A stretch of DNA of 64,000 nucleotides from DATDYQ01 sp035288965 (GTDB taxonomy: Archaea; Nanobdellota; Nanobdellia; SCGC-AAA011-G17; JAGVZF01), in NCBI GenBank assembly GCA_035288965.1, contig DATDYQ010000104.1:12465-76464 (forward strand), written 5' to 3'. Below the pieces are notes generated by a model. That model made no database searches. It saw only the letters and a program-made list of their open reading frames with translations, and had not been told where the DNA came from. The position numbers and the translations under genes were made by a program. Below, piece after piece: positions 28,169-36,430 of the stretch (position 1 is the stretch's first letter; the number at the start of each line of letters is the position of its first letter).

Positions 28169-29671
28169 ATGAATAAAAAACATTTGAATATTATAGCAGG
28201 TGGAGCTTTAATCACTCTAATTGGAATTCTAATCTCTAAATTATTCAGTTATTTTTATAGATTAATTGTTTCAAGATTGGGAAGTGAAAATTATGGATTA
28301 ATATCATTAGCTTTCGCTGTTGTTGGAATACTTTCAATATTCACTTCCATTGGTTTAGATTTTGGTATTACTAGATATATCTCTTATTATAAAAACAAAA
28401 ATGATCTTCCAAGATTAAAAGGAACTTTTTTTTCAGCTTTTAAGATTAGTTTTGTTTTAAGTATAATATTTAGTATGATTTTATTCTTTTCTTCTAATTT
28501 CATTTCTATAAATCTGTTTCATAATCAAAATCTTTCCATTTTATTAAAAGTATTTTCTCTTGTTTTAATATTCCAATCAGTAAGAAAGATAATAACAGAA
28601 ACTATAAGGGCATTCCAAAAGATAAATTATTATGTAATCTCATTAAATATAGTTGAGCCTGTTGTAAATCTTTTATTAACTTTAATTTTTATCTATCTTG
28701 GTTATAGCCTTACAGGCATTAGTATTGCTTATGTATCTGCTGTATTTATCAGTCTTGCAATTTCTATTTATTTTTTAGAAAAAAAAGTATTTCCGATATT
28801 TACTAGTAAAATTGCTTCTATTTATGAAAATAAGGAATTAATATCATATTCATGGCCGTTAATGTTTAGTACAGCTTTAGCAAGATTTATTGTCTGGACA
28901 GATATATTATTCCTAGGATTTTATAAAACCGCTTCTGACGTTGGAATCTATAATACTGCAATACCTACTGCACAATTGCTTTTAATAGCACCAACAGCTA
29001 TTCTAAACCTATTTGTTCCGATAATAACTGAATTAATAGCAAAAAATAATCCAGATGAAATTAAAGGTATTTATCAAACAACAACAAAATGGATTTTCTT
29101 CATTAACTTTCCAATATTTCTGATATTTATAATGAATTCTAATCCAATATTAAAAGTATTATTTGGTTCAGAATATTCTATTGGTTTTATGGCTTTAATC
29201 GTTTTGTCTGTTGGTTATTTTATTAATTCAATATTATTTGCGTCAAGATACATGCTTGATTCTCTAAAGAAAACAAAATTTATTTTACTAAATACAATCA
29301 TAGTCACATTGTTAAATATCATTCTCAACTTAATCTTAATTCCAAAATATGGAATTTTAGGAGCAGCGATAGCAACCGCATTAACAATTTCATTATTTGG
29401 AATAATAAACTGGATTAAAGTTTATAATATAAATAAAATAAATGTTTTCAAATTAAGTTATGTAAAATCTATATTTGCTAGCATAATCGCAGTAGTGCCA
29501 GTATATTTATTCTTAAAAATTACTAACCTTACAACCTTCTTCCTTTCATTTATCCTATCTGGAGCAATTTACGGTTTCTTAATGTGGAAAACAAAAGCCT
29601 TATCTAAAGAAGACGGTGAAGTGCTTGATAGTTTAATAAAATTTAAAAAAGTAAAAGATATAGGATCATAA
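28169..29671 (+). CDS. polysaccharide flippase (Wzx/MATE-like)
   Basis: 500 residues with about fourteen membrane segments and the MOP-superfamily pattern: an N-terminal GALITLIGILISKLFSYFYR helix, then VGIYNTAIPTAQLLLIAPTA in the middle, and GILGAAIATALTISLFGIIN in the C-terminal half. It likely flips lipid-linked oligosaccharides outward for use on the S-layer or cell-surface polymer. It is the only obvious flippase in the island. The gene has its own promoter and ends with a 6-base overlap of the convergent membrane-protein gene. Confidence 0.9.
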   Translation: MNKKHLNIIAGGALITLIGILISKLFSYFYRLIVSRLGSENYGLISLAFAVVGILSIFTSIGLDFGITRYISYYKNKNDLPRLKGTFFSAFKISFVLSIIFSMILFFSSNFISINLFHNQNLSILLKVFSLVLIFQSVRKIITETIRAFQKINYYVISLNIVEPVVNLLLTLIFIYLGYSLTGISIAYVSAVFISLAISIYFLEKKVFPIFTSKIASIYENKELISYSWPLMFSTALARFIVWTDILFLGFYKTASDVGIYNTAIPTAQLLLIAPTAILNLFVPIITELIAKNNPDEIKGIYQTTTKWIFFINFPIFLIFIMNSNPILKVLFGSEYSIGFMALIVLSVGYFINSILFASRYMLDSLKKTKFILLNTIIVTLLNIILNLILIPKYGILGAAIATALTISLFGIINWIKVYNINKINVFKLSYVKSIFASIIAVVPVYLFLKITNLTTFFLSFILSGAIYGFLMWKTKALSKEDGEVLDSLIKFKKVKDIGS

Positions 29672-31216
29672 AGCATATAATTTAAATTTCTTGTTTTCAT
29701 ATAATAATCTAAAATTCATTTCTTTTTCAACGACAATATAATCTACCCCATATTTTCTCTTTAAAACTAAAAAATCGTCTTCATTTAATTTATTATATCC
29801 TTCATCACATTTTTCAATAAATATTACCGCATCAACTTTAAAATCCTTTGTCTTACAAACATCTTTAATTCTTTCAATAGCTGTTTTAACTAGTGAAGGA
29901 TTATACAAAAAATTTCCTGCCGTCTTCCAGTCAATTAAATTACTCCTTTTAGAAAAAGCATTAAATCCAGTATACAATGGGGGGGTTATAAATAAAGAAT
30001 CTTTATCTGTGTTTTTTTCAGCCCAATAAGATATATCTTGGAATTCATCTGATTGTTTATCTCCAGGATATTCAATATTGTAAATAAATCCTTTTTCTAC
30101 TCCAACAAAAGCAGGAACTAAAATTATGATTAACAAAAATATGATTGTAAAATAAAATATAAATGATTGTAAACTTATTATCTTTCTAAAATCTTTCCTA
30201 TAAAAATTGATCAAATAATTCGCAATATAAATTAAAACAAATATCTTAAAAAATATGAAACTCCTAAACAATATTGCAGTCATAAGAATAGGGACTGGAA
30301 AAACTTCGCTAAAAATTAACCCAAATATCCCCATTATTCCAATTGCAACTAAAAATAAAATAATTTTTCTATTCAATCTTTCTTCTGGTTTATATCTTAA
30401 AGAAACTCCAAATAAGTATAATAAAACTCCAAATAAAACAAATTGATAAATAGGCCACAAACTTGGAAATATATGATGACTTAATCTCAATTTAAGAAAA
30501 TCCAGCCATAATCCTTTATCAACACTTAATTTTTGTATTCCTAAACTTCCAATAATAATTGGTAAACTTAAAACAAAAAAGAAAATATAAGATAATATAA
30601 CTTCTTTCATTTTTCTTTTCTCAAGTATCTTGCTTTTCTGAATATAACTAACTAAAAGATAAAAAGAATACATCGCAATTACATATAAAGAAACTAATAA
30701 ATTAAGGTAATTAATAATTACCAATAATAAAAAAGCTATAATATAATTTTTCTTTAAAAAGAAAAAAATTGAAAATAAAGCTATCGGTAAAGAAAAAAAC
30801 CATGGACTTATCGTACTATCGATTAGTTTTATATTACCCAATGTTAACAAAGTTCCTTTTACCCCTATTAATAAAATAACGCTCAAAATTCCAACTAATT
30901 TATCTTTAAATAAATAATAAGCCAATAAAAATATAGAAAAAACTAATAATAATCTTGAAAATAAAAATCCTAAAAAGAAAAACCATTCAACATTAATATC
31001 TTTAAAAAACTCTCCAAAAGTTAGTTCTATCGGTGCATATATTATCCTTAAATTATCAACTAATATATCTTTATCATATAAGCTATTATCTTTATAGTAA
31101 TTTATCAAAGGAACATAAACAACACTATCATTAGAATTAAAATTATATCCTGTATAAAATATTGAAGCTATAGCTAATAATATTAATATTATTACTGTAA
31201 ATGTCCATCTTTTCAT
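29666..31216 (-). CDS. polytopic membrane protein, GT-C-like
   Basis: 516 residues: a signal-anchor helix, an extracytoplasmic loop (NSNDSVVYVPLINYYKDNSL), about ten more membrane segments to residue 375, and a soluble C-terminal domain of about 135 residues (SYWAEKNTDKDSLFITPP). The SYWAEKN-T...LFITPP element is common in the outer domains of GT-C-like archaeal membrane proteins. No catalytic motif can be assigned with certainty. It shares a palindromic TATA element with the divergent beta-helix gene. Confidence 0.65.
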   Translation of the reverse strand: MKRWTFTVIILILLAIASIFYTGYNFNSNDSVVYVPLINYYKDNSLYDKDILVDNLRIIYAPIELTFGEFFKDINVEWFFFLGFLFSRLLLVFSIFLLAYYLFKDKLVGILSVILLIGVKGTLLTLGNIKLIDSTISPWFFSLPIALFSIFFFLKKNYIIAFLLLVIINYLNLLVSLYVIAMYSFYLLVSYIQKSKILEKRKMKEVILSYIFFFVLSLPIIIGSLGIQKLSVDKGLWLDFLKLRLSHHIFPSLWPIYQFVLFGVLLYLFGVSLRYKPEERLNRKIILFLVAIGIMGIFGLIFSEVFPVPILMTAILFRSFIFFKIFVLIYIANYLINFYRKDFRKIISLQSFIFYFTIIFLLIIILVPAFVGVEKGFIYNIEYPGDKQSDEFQDISYWAEKNTDKDSLFITPPLYTGFNAFSKRSNLIDWKTAGNFLYNPSLVKTAIERIKDVCKTKDFKVDAVIFIEKCDEGYNKLNEDDFLVLKRKYGVDYIVVEKEMNFRLLYENKKFKLYAL

Positions 31217-31240
31217 GAAATAAATATAGATAAAAAGATT

Positions 31241-31246
31241 TTTAAA
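31241..31246. promoter_or_regulatory. shared palindromic TATA element for divergent genes
   Basis: TTTAAA reads the same on both strands. It lies 25-30 nt before the minus-strand ATG at 31216 and 30-35 nt before the plus-strand ATG at 31276. No other TATA-like element sits at proper distance for either gene. Confidence 0.45.
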
Positions 31247-31275
31247 TTGTATTATCTTATCATTTTATTATAAAA

Positions 31276-32241
31276 ATGAGTCTTGAAAAATTAGTTAAGG
31301 GTTTAGGAATTACTTTAGGTGTAGGTTTTGGAATTTTAGGATTTAACAGAAGTTTAGAAGCCAGAACTTTAAGAGTTCCTTCAGTTGAATATTTAACAAT
31401 ACAATCTGGTGTAGATGCTGCTACAGATGATGATACTGTCTTAGTTGCTTCTGGAATTTATAATGAACAATTAGGAATAATAGATAAATCAATTACTCTT
31501 AAAAGCGAATCTGGATATGATTTAACTACAATAGATGGCGGTTCTACAGGATGGACTATAAATATTCCACCCAGTCTTTCTAATCTCATGGATGTTATTG
31601 AAGGCTTTACAATTAAAGGAGAAAATGGAATTGCTGCTTCTCCATATCAATCTACTATAAGAATAGAAAATAATAAATTTAAAACAATAAGTGGGGCAAT
31701 AGGAGTTGGTAGAGGTATCGTAGTTATATTAAGAAATTTTATAGATAATAGTGGAGGTCCTGCTATCGGAGTAACTAACGGAACAGCAAATATATTTTAT
31801 AATGTTATAATAGATAACACTAATCAAGTTAGTACTGGGGGGATAGAATTAGAACCTGGAGTAGTATATCTTAGTAGAAATACACTCATAGGACGTTCTA
31901 AAATAGAAATTATTGGATCCGGTTCTCTAACATATTCTAATAATGTATTTTATACCCTTGGAAATAAACCTTCACAAATTAACAGTAACACGATGTATAA
32001 TGAAGGCTGTAATGATTTCTTTATAAACGGTTATCTACCGAATGTAGTTCACCCTACAGATATTTCTACAAATCCTATGTTTTGTGACGAAGTGAATAAT
32101 GATTTTTATCTTGATTCTGATTCACCATGCTTACCTCAAAACAGTAATGGTTGTGGTTTAATTGGAGCTTTAGGAATGGGTTGTGGAGCAGTTCCAACAA
32201 TTTCAAAAACATGGGGAAGAATAAAAGCAATGTATAAATAA
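31276..32241 (+). CDS. secreted right-handed beta-helix protein
   Basis: 321 residues. A signal peptide (LGITLGVGFGILGFNRSLEA) is followed by the SVEYLTIQSGVDAATDDDTVLVASG segment of DUF1565/pectate-lyase-like beta-helix proteins, then short parallel-strand repeats such as IRIENNKFKTISG and IGVTNGTANIFYNVIIDN. Cysteines near the C-terminus may form disulfides. Such proteins bind or cleave polysaccharides, or act as adhesins; no catalytic residues can be named. Its stop overlaps the next ATG by one base (TAATG), so it heads a three-gene surface operon. Confidence 0.75.
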   Translation: MSLEKLVKGLGITLGVGFGILGFNRSLEARTLRVPSVEYLTIQSGVDAATDDDTVLVASGIYNEQLGIIDKSITLKSESGYDLTTIDGGSTGWTINIPPSLSNLMDVIEGFTIKGENGIAASPYQSTIRIENNKFKTISGAIGVGRGIVVILRNFIDNSGGPAIGVTNGTANIFYNVIIDNTNQVSTGGIELEPGVVYLSRNTLIGRSKIEIIGSGSLTYSNNVFYTLGNKPSQINSNTMYNEGCNDFFINGYLPNVVHPTDISTNPMFCDEVNNDFYLDSDSPCLPQNSNGCGLIGALGMGCGAVPTISKTWGRIKAMYK

Positions 32242-32492
32242 TGGGCATAAAGAACTTTTTTGTTGAGGAAATAGAAGAAGGTAAAAAGAGAAAAAGAGAC
32301 TGGCCATTAATAATATTTGTTTCTATATTCTTGCTATTAATACTTTCTGGAATTTTTAATGATAATCTTGGATTTGCTGGACAATTGGGCGGATATTTTC
32401 TATGGATCTGGATAATCTTTTGGTTAATATTCTGGTTGACAAAATGTGTGGTAAAAAAGACTAAAAAAGAAAAGAATGTAAAACAAAAATGA
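32241..32492 (+). CDS. small membrane protein, two predicted helices
   Basis: 83 residues: a charged cytoplasmic head (EEIEEGKKRKRDWP), two hydrophobic helices (LIIFVSIFLLLILSGIF and LGGYFLWIWIIFWLIFWL) and a lysine-rich tail. No family recognised. It overlaps both neighbours (one base upstream, four bases downstream), a strong sign that it is translated as part of the unit with the beta-helix protein. Confidence 0.65.
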   Translation: MGIKNFFVEEIEEGKKRKRDWPLIIFVSIFLLLILSGIFNDNLGFAGQLGGYFLWIWIIFWLIFWLTKCVVKKTKKEKNVKQK

Positions 32493-33202
32493 CTGAAAAA
32501 AATAATAAAGAATTGTTCAAATCATTTTTTATATTAGGACTTGTTTCTATATCTATTTTATTTATATTTGTTTATTGTGATTATTTTTATAATTACACCA
32601 ATAAAGATGGTGCACTCCAATTTTCTTATATAGCTCTATTCATATCGATATTAACTTTATTTGCATTAGGCACATTTGAGTTTTATACTAAATATTATGA
32701 AACTAACAAGTCTTTAAAAATTAATAGATACAAATTGGAAATGTTAATGCAAGAAATTGCTACTAACCAAGATATTTTAAATAATGTATTTTTAAAAAAT
32801 AAAGAAGTGACATTAAAAAATAAAATTAAAGAGAAAAAGAGTGTGTATAGTATTTTAGCTTCTGGATTTCTAACTACCTCTTTAAAAGACATACTTGAAA
32901 ATATTTATCTAGAAAATCAATTTTTAAGAGCGAAAATTACCTTTTATCACTTCAGAATCGATTCTATAAATTCAATGATAAATATACAAGCTTATAGAAA
33001 TTTTGATGTAGAAAGTCAGTTATTAAACTATAAAAATATTTACATGCTTATGGAAAAAAAGGTCGTTATGACTTTCTTTGAGAAATCTGACAAGGATATT
33101 GATAAAAATTTAAAATATATATATGCAGAACCCATTGACTTAAATGAACTTTTTGATAAATTAATAAATGATGTTAAAGATTATATTAAGAATTATTGTT
33201 AA
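32489..33202 (+). CDS. membrane-anchored helical protein, unknown function
   Basis: 237 residues. Two N-terminal membrane helices (FFILGLVSISILFIFVYC and FSYIALFISILTLFALGTF) are followed by about 155 residues of cytosolic alpha-helix rich in lysine, glutamate and asparagine, a layout seen in phage-abortive or signalling membrane proteins, but nothing specific is recognisable. It starts within the stop of the small membrane gene (ATGA). Confidence 0.6.
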   Translation: MTEKNNKELFKSFFILGLVSISILFIFVYCDYFYNYTNKDGALQFSYIALFISILTLFALGTFEFYTKYYETNKSLKINRYKLEMLMQEIATNQDILNNVFLKNKEVTLKNKIKEKKSVYSILASGFLTTSLKDILENIYLENQFLRAKITFYHFRIDSINSMINIQAYRNFDVESQLLNYKNIYMLMEKKVVMTFFEKSDKDIDKNLKYIYAEPIDLNELFDKLINDVKDYIKNYC

Positions 33203-33218
33203 ATGAAAAAGAAAAAAG

Positions 33219-33324
33219 TTTATATACTAATTTCTCTATATGAAATGTACAAAAAGAGGTTTTGACCTCAAGATTTTCTTGAGACCCTATATCAAATAAA
33301 AATTAATAATGGGGGTGATTTAAA
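33219..33324 (+). promoter_or_regulatory. promoter and structured leader of a membrane microprotein
   Basis: TTTATATA at 33219-33226 predicts transcription from about 33250. The leader then holds two hairpins that share three bases and so exclude one another: GAGGT/ACCTC (33256-33269) and CTCAAGA/TCTTGAG (33267-33283). Next comes a four-codon upstream ORF (ATG GGG GTG ATT TAA, 33309-33323) which contains the Shine-Dalgarno GGGGTGAT (33312-33319), five bases before ATG 33325. This looks like an RNA-level control region. Confidence 0.5.
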
Positions 33325-33447
33325 ATGGGAAATGCTTTAGCCTGGTTTGTTTTGGCAATATTATTAGCAATAATAATATTAACAATAGCACCAAGTCTTA
33401 AGGTAACGGCCTTAGATGTAATCAGGGCTGCACGTGGAGGAACGTAA
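33325..33447 (+). CDS. 40-residue single-pass membrane microprotein
   Basis: It encodes a short polar start, a membrane helix (WFVLAILLAIIILTIA) and a 17-residue amphipathic tail with two arginines and ending RGGT. No family recognised. Support for translation comes from the near-perfect Shine-Dalgarno five bases upstream and from ending cleanly before the next promoter. It is expected to be strongly expressed, perhaps on the scale of the S-layer gene whose ribosome-binding site is similar in strength. Confidence 0.6.
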   Translation: MGNALAWFVLAILLAIIILTIAPSLKVTALDVIRAARGGT

Positions 33448-33537
33448 ATCCTTTACTATCCATAATTGTATTCTTTACTGATTTCCATAAATAAAAGACT
33501 AAGAAAAGGTTTAAATATCTTTAAATTTTTCATTATT

Positions 33538-35079
33538 ATGCTGAAAAGAGGTGTAGGAGTATCTATGAATAAAAGTGTTAGGATTAGAAAGAAAAAGATC
33601 ATTTTAATCTATCCTAATCTAGGTATTTATGGAAAGATTATTCAAGATTTACCATTAGCTTTACTACAAACAGCAAGAATTGTTTATGACAAAGGCTATG
33701 ACATATTAATTCTCGATCAAAGATTAGATGATAATTGGAAAGATACATTAAAAAAAGAGATTAACAAAGACACTTTATTTGTAGCCTTATCTGCAATGAT
33801 AGGAGAACCAATAAACTATGCTTTAGAAATTGCAAAGTTCATGAAAGATAACTATCCTGAAATGCCTGTTCTCTGGGGCGGTATTCATCCAACATTATTG
33901 CCTTTACAAACTTTAGAACATCCATTAGTCGATATTGTAATTAAAGGAGATGGAGAAGAAACAATCTATGATGTTGCTCAAGCATTGGAAAAAGGTAAAT
34001 CATTAAAAGGAATTCCAGGTGTTTTTTATAAAGAAAAAGATGGAACTATAGTTTCAAATCCAGTAAGAGCTCCATCTAATCTAGATGTTTTGCCTCCAAT
34101 TCCATATAACCTAGTTAATATAGAAGCTTATGAAAGGCAAGGATTCAAAGAAAAAACATTTACAATATTTACCTCAGCTTCCTGCCCTCATCGATGTGCA
34201 TTCTGCCATGTTCCAGGTGAAAAAAGCACTTGGCGTCCAGAAAGTGTAGATAGAACAATGAAACATCTAAGATTTATCTATGATACTTATCATCCCCAAT
34301 ATATTTACTTTGGTGATAATGATTTCTTTGTAAGAATGGATAGAGCTAAAGAAATTTTCGCAAGAATAAAAGAAGAAAAATTTGAAGGAGTAACTTTCGG
34401 TTTCAGAGGAACAAGAATAGATGAACTAGATAGAATGGATGATACAATGTTATCTCTAATGGAAGAAATCAATCTAACATATTTACACATTGGAGCTGAA
34501 TCAGGATCTCAAAGAATTTTAGATTTTATCTGGAAAGATATCAAAGTAGAACAAACAATAAGAGTAAACCAAAAACTTGCCCATCATCCAAAACTTCATC
34601 CATCTTATAATTTCTTCTGCGGAGTTCCTACAGAAACTAAAGCTGATCTTAAAGCAACAACTGATCTAATTTTAAGATTATTAAAAGATAATCCAAATTC
34701 TCAAATTAGCAGCGCAACTCAATTCACTCCTTATCCTGGAACAAGATTATTTGACATCGCTATTCAATATGGATTTCAACCTCCAACCTCTCTAGAAGGA
34801 TGGGCAAAATTTGATCCAAGTGATTTCGCAAAAAGACTTCCATGGTTAAGTAAAGAAAGACAAAGATTATTAGATTTAATTTACATAACAGCCTGGTTTG
34901 TAGATAAGAAAGTAAACTGGAACTTTACATCAGATGAAATGTTTTGGAAAGTTTTCCGTACATTATCATCAGCTTATCGTCCAATAGCAAAGTTTAGATT
35001 AAAACATCATTTTACAGGTCTTCCATTTGAATATCCAGCAAGAAAAATATTCTTTAACATATTAGAAAATAGAAACTAA
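33538..35079 (+). CDS. B12-binding domain radical SAM protein
   Basis: 513 residues. The cobalamin-type N-terminal domain has ILIYPNLGIYGKIIQDLPLA and WGGIHPTLLPLQTLEHPLVD, and the cluster motif CPHRCAFC is at residues 216-223. GAESGSQRILD and TQFTPYPGT follow as in other members. ATG 33538 is chosen because TTTAAATA at 33510 lies 28 nt upstream; ATG 33565, preceded by GGTGTAGGAG, is an alternative, and an upstream TTG at 33466 is unlikely. It is followed after two bases by a methyltransferase and then a GT2 gene, forming a small glycan operon. Confidence 0.85.
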   Translation: MLKRGVGVSMNKSVRIRKKKIILIYPNLGIYGKIIQDLPLALLQTARIVYDKGYDILILDQRLDDNWKDTLKKEINKDTLFVALSAMIGEPINYALEIAKFMKDNYPEMPVLWGGIHPTLLPLQTLEHPLVDIVIKGDGEETIYDVAQALEKGKSLKGIPGVFYKEKDGTIVSNPVRAPSNLDVLPPIPYNLVNIEAYERQGFKEKTFTIFTSASCPHRCAFCHVPGEKSTWRPESVDRTMKHLRFIYDTYHPQYIYFGDNDFFVRMDRAKEIFARIKEEKFEGVTFGFRGTRIDELDRMDDTMLSLMEEINLTYLHIGAESGSQRILDFIWKDIKVEQTIRVNQKLAHHPKLHPSYNFFCGVPTETKADLKATTDLILRLLKDNPNSQISSATQFTPYPGTRLFDIAIQYGFQPPTSLEGWAKFDPSDFAKRLPWLSKERQRLLDLIYITAWFVDKKVNWNFTSDEMFWKVFRTLSSAYRPIAKFRLKHHFTGLPFEYPARKIFFNILENRN

Positions 35080-35081
35080 AC

Positions 35082-35711
35082 ATGAACATTGACGACTATT
35101 TTAAGTATAGGTTACCCTATGATAAAAATAGGGAAATAGTATGGAAAGAAATAGCTAAATATCTGCAAAAATTTATTCCAAAAACATCTAAAATTCTTGA
35201 GCTGGGAGCTGGTTATTGTGAATTTATCAATAATATTCAAGGACAAGAAAAACATGCTCTTGATGTTTACCAAGAGATTAAGAATTTCGCAAAACAAGAT
35301 GTAATAACTCACGTTTCTTCCTGCACTAAAATAAAACTAGATAAAGAATCTTTTGACATTGTATTTGCTAGTAATTTGCTTGAACATCTGAATAAAGAGG
35401 ATATAGACAAAACATTAAATGAAATTTACAGAATATTAAAGAAAGAAGGTAAATTAATCTTAATTCAGCCAAATTTTAAGTATGCTTACAAAGAATATTT
35501 CGATGATTACACTCATCAAACAATTTTTACTGATCTAAGTTTAAATGACTTATTATTATCAAAAAACTTCACAATCCTAAAATTAATGCCAAAATTCCTT
35601 CCAATATCGCTTAAATCTAAACTTCCAAAAAATTCGTTACTAATAAAAACTTATCTGCATTCTCCTATTAAACCATTCGGCAAGCAAATGTTAGTAATAG
35701 CAAAGAAATAG
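35082..35711 (+). CDS. SAM-dependent methyltransferase
   Basis: 209 residues of class I methyltransferase. ILELGAGYCEFINN is SAM motif I, HALDVYQEIKNFA the second strand, and SFDIVFASNLLEHL followed by ILKKEGKLILIQPN completes the core. The C-terminal portion resembles enzymes of glycan loci that methylate sugars. It lies two bases after the radical SAM gene, and its stop overlaps the upstream GTG option of the next gene. Confidence 0.85.
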   Translation: MNIDDYFKYRLPYDKNREIVWKEIAKYLQKFIPKTSKILELGAGYCEFINNIQGQEKHALDVYQEIKNFAKQDVITHVSSCTKIKLDKESFDIVFASNLLEHLNKEDIDKTLNEIYRILKKEGKLILIQPNFKYAYKEYFDDYTHQTIFTDLSLNDLLLSKNFTILKLMPKFLPISLKSKLPKNSLLIKTYLHSPIKPFGKQMLVIAKK

Positions 35712-35719
35712 TGATAAAG

Positions 35720-36430
35720 ATGTGGCAAAAACAAAAAGTATCTGTAATCTTTCCTACATATAATGAAAAAGATTCTATATATTCTTCAATCCAGGATTTT
35801 TTCGCATCAAAATATGTAGATGAAATTATAGTTGTTAATAACAATGCAGCTTCTGGAACTAAAGAAGAAGTAGATAAGACAAAAGCAATCCAAGTATTTG
35901 AAACAAAACAAGGTTATGGTCATGCTATTAGGCGTGGATTTAAAGAAGTTAAAGGAGATATAATAATTATATCTGAGCCAGATGGAACATTTTCGGGAAA
36001 AGATATTCTTAAATTATTATCATACTCAGATAATTTTGATGTTGTTTTCGGTTCTAGAACCTGGAGTATAATGATACAACAAGGAGCTAACATGGGATTT
36101 TTCTTAAAGTGGGGCAATTGGTTTTTAGCAAAACTGATGCAATTCTCATTTAACACAACAAGATTAACAGATATTGGCTGCACAATGAGATTAATAAAAA
36201 AAGATGCTCTAAATAAAATAGAAAAAGATTTTACAGTAGGATCTTCTCATTTTGGAGTTGAAATGATGCTCTTAATAATGAGCAATAAAATAAGATTCAT
36301 CGAAGTTCCTGTTTCTTATCATCCAAGAGTTGGTCAATCTTCAGTTACAGGAAGTAAAATAAAAGCATTTTTTCTCGGTTTAGATATGTTAAGCTTGGTA
36401 ATAAAACATAGAATTAAAAGTTTATTTTAG
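35720..36430 (+). CDS. GT2 glycosyltransferase (polyprenyl-phosphate type)
   Basis: 236 residues: VSVIFPTYNEKDSIYSSI, then IVVNNNAASGT, the metal-binding IIISEPDGTF (EPD in place of DxD), FGSRTW, and a DIGCTMRLIKKDAL segment typical of DPM1/ALG5-related enzymes. ATG 35720 has the GTGAT Shine-Dalgarno overlapping the upstream stop; GTG 35711 is the other option. It overlaps the convergent carbamoyltransferase gene by 9 bases. Confidence 0.8.
   Translation: MWQKQKVSVIFPTYNEKDSIYSSIQDFFASKYVDEIIVVNNNAASGTKEEVDKTKAIQVFETKQGYGHAIRRGFKEVKGDIIIISEPDGTFSGKDILKLLSYSDNFDVVFGSRTWSIMIQQGANMGFFLKWGNWFLAKLMQFSFNTTRLTDIGCTMRLIKKDALNKIEKDFTVGSSHFGVEMMLLIMSNKIRFIEVPVSYHPRVGQSSVTGSKIKAFFLGLDMLSLVIKHRIKSLF

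Noticed and set aside
33203..33265. 20-codon ORF (MKKKKVYILISLYEMYKKRF) ahead of the microprotein leader
   Set aside because: The TATA element lies inside it, so a transcript from that promoter would not include its start; it is more likely promoter DNA than a leader peptide.
33466..33537. TTG start extending the radical SAM protein by 24 residues
   Set aside because: The extension covers the TATA box at 33510, and the ATG at 33538 has the normal leaderless spacing.
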